DNA of 64,000 nucleotides. Origin: Actinomyces oris. GTDB lineage: Bacteria; Actinomycetota; Actinomycetes; Actinomycetales; Actinomycetaceae. Positions 63,239 to 64,000 of this stretch are shown here, one piece after another. Position numbers and translations under genes: made by a program. The number at the start of each line of letters is the position of its first letter. Positions within the stretch are counted from its first letter, which is position 1. The notes below the pieces were generated by a model. The model was given only the letters and a program-made list of their open reading frames with translations, was not told the DNA's origin and did no database searches. The stretch lies in NCBI RefSeq assembly GCF_001929375.1, contig NZ_MSGO01000005.1:124001-188000 (forward strand), read 5' to 3'.

Positions 63239-64000
63239 TTAGTTCTGCGGTTGCTCTTTTCTCAAATACGCCAAAACGGCCGTATCTCGACGCGCCTGCC
63301 GCTTCTGACGTTCTGACACCTTTCCGTCACTCGCTAGTTGCTCACGAAATTGGCGCTCCGCTAAGCGCAGCCGCTCCGGATAGTCTCTGGGTGACGCGTA
63401 AAACCTGCCATCTCCGAGTAACTTCTCGGCCGAGCGGGCACTGACACCCATCGCTTCCCCCACTTCGGCAACAGACATGCCTGACGTCTGAAGCGACAGC
63501 GCAGTACGGCGCCGCTCGACTATCCGAGCAACGTCAGTGGTGTTGCGGGTGCTTTTGATTCCATGTTTCTTTGCTATCTTAGAAACCGTTGATGGGCTGA
63601 CGCCCAGAGCCTTGGCCGTGGCCGTATAGCTCATGCCTGCACGAACTTTTTCCACAACATCCGCCTCGAACTGCTGTCGCTCCAAGGCTCGTTTTTCTGC
63701 TTTTTCTTCGTAGAACATATTGCGGATTTCGGCAAGTGCCCAGTCGACAACCAAGGGCGAAGGCCCCTCAGTCGCTCCTTCTAAAGGAACGTGCGGGATT
63801 AGATGATGATTATCGACGAGATAACGATGAACCTTGTGAGACAGATGGAAGTGAGATTCTTCAAGGTCATCGCATATATCTTGCGGGGCCTTCTTCCACC
63901 ATGAGACAAGTTCTTGGATAATGAGATCCACCGGAATGTGATTCTTAACCTCTTGGACCGTCGGAAGCGCTACCCAGGAGTTTAGATCATAGTTTTCACT
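63239..64000 (-). CDS. HTH-containing cargo protein, 5' end outside the window
   Basis: The frame stays open to the right edge, so at least 253 residues are visible and the start is missing; the GTG at 63931 is only an internal possibility. Two helix-turn-helix-like segments are clear: SYTATAKALGVSPSTVSKIA and SVAEVGEAMGVSARSAEKLL. Before them is a roughly 110-residue region beginning YDLNSWVALPTVQEV in the partial part. The C-terminus is basic. It probably binds DNA and may control the downstream coiled-coil gene. Confidence 0.75.
   Translation of the reverse strand, partial: SENYDLNSWVALPTVQEVKNHIPVDLIIQELVSWWKKAPQDICDDLEESHFHLSHKVHRYLVDNHHLIPHVPLEGATEGPSPLVVDWALAEIRNMFYEEKAEKRALERQQFEADVVEKVRAGMSYTATAKALGVSPSTVSKIAKKHGIKSTRNTTDVARIVERRRTALSLQTSGMSVAEVGEAMGVSARSAEKLLGDGRFYASPRDYPERLRLAERQFREQLASDGKVSERQKRQARRDTAVLAYLRKEQPQN

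Larger units (their letters stand above)
45659..64000. mobile_element. Integrated mobilizable/conjugative element, left part
   Basis: Begins at the tRNA with a large serine recombinase, then a resolvase-like protein, a replication-relaxation protein, a TraG/VirD4-like ATPase, an MT-A70 methyltransferase and small helical proteins, followed by AT-rich cargo. Gene content and the change in base composition mark it as foreign. No second copy of the tRNA 3' end was seen in the window, so the right end lies beyond 64000. Confidence 0.8.

Noticed and set aside
45659-64000. A second attachment-site copy of the tRNA 3' end inside the window
   Set aside because: No repeat of GGGTTCGAATCCCAG was found to the right, so the element's far end is not visible.
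1-64000. CRISPR arrays or insertion sequences
   Set aside because: No regularly spaced repeats, cas genes or transposase motifs were seen; the only recombinase-type genes are the serine recombinase and its divergent partner.

Overview
The window is high-GC actinobacterial DNA, most likely from Actinomyces or a close relative in the Actinomycetaceae (inference from gene content and order; no alignment was run). Supporting signs are a fermentative pyruvate formate-lyase cluster beside aerobic-type E2/E3 genes, GlnE with two glutamine synthetases, the glnE-glnA2-panB order known from other actinobacteria, DUF3000 and DUF4191 proteins, and many genes whose start codon sits 6-7 bases after a TANNNT box, as expected of leaderless mRNAs.

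Region 1 (1-45650) is ordinary chromosome. In order: end of a probable treY, treZ, a DUF3000 protein and an RNase D-like exonuclease; pflA, a stand-alone glycyl-radical protein and pflB (minus strand); dxs; an S9 peptidase coupled to a ClC channel; a membrane protein; leucyl aminopeptidase; lpd and a 2-oxoacid dehydrogenase E2; a Clp-N/SRPBCC protein with its HTH partner; a TetR regulator divergent from a large fused flavoenzyme; a kinase-like membrane protein divergent from lipB-lipA; a DUF4191 protein; glnA; a polar amino-acid ABC transporter; a phosphatase; glnE-glnA2; panB; map; a membrane-anchored protein; RNase P RNA; yaaA; a coiled-coil protein and a Nif3-like protein. LipB and LipA make the lipoyl cofactor used by the E2 at 18437-19756. 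GlnE would adenylylate GlnA, whose tyrosine loop is present.

Region 2 (45659-56552) is the left part of an integrated mobile element. It abuts an unusual 95-nt tRNA-like gene that can be folded with a UAU anticodon plus a long variable arm. A large serine recombinase runs antisense into that tRNA. Then come a divergent resolvase-like protein, a replication-relaxation protein, a TraG/VirD4-like ATPase, two or three small genes joined by 4-base overlaps, an MT-A70 methyltransferase, small helical proteins and one divergent gene of unknown function.

Region 3 (56553-64000) is visibly richer in A+T and holds cargo of unknown function: a small soluble protein, a 660-residue multi-pass membrane protein, a one-helix protein, an active-looking Ser/Thr kinase with an unknown C-terminal domain, a coiled-coil tail-anchored protein, and an HTH protein cut by the window edge. 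This looks like a candidate defence or cargo island, but no known system is recognised. The right end of the element lies beyond the window.

The most interesting items are the split pyruvate formate-lyase, the retinol-saturase-like/ferredoxin-reductase-like fusion under paired TetR operators, the cysteine-free relative of the actinobacterial zinc-ribbon protein, the odd tRNA used as integration site, and the AT-rich cargo block.
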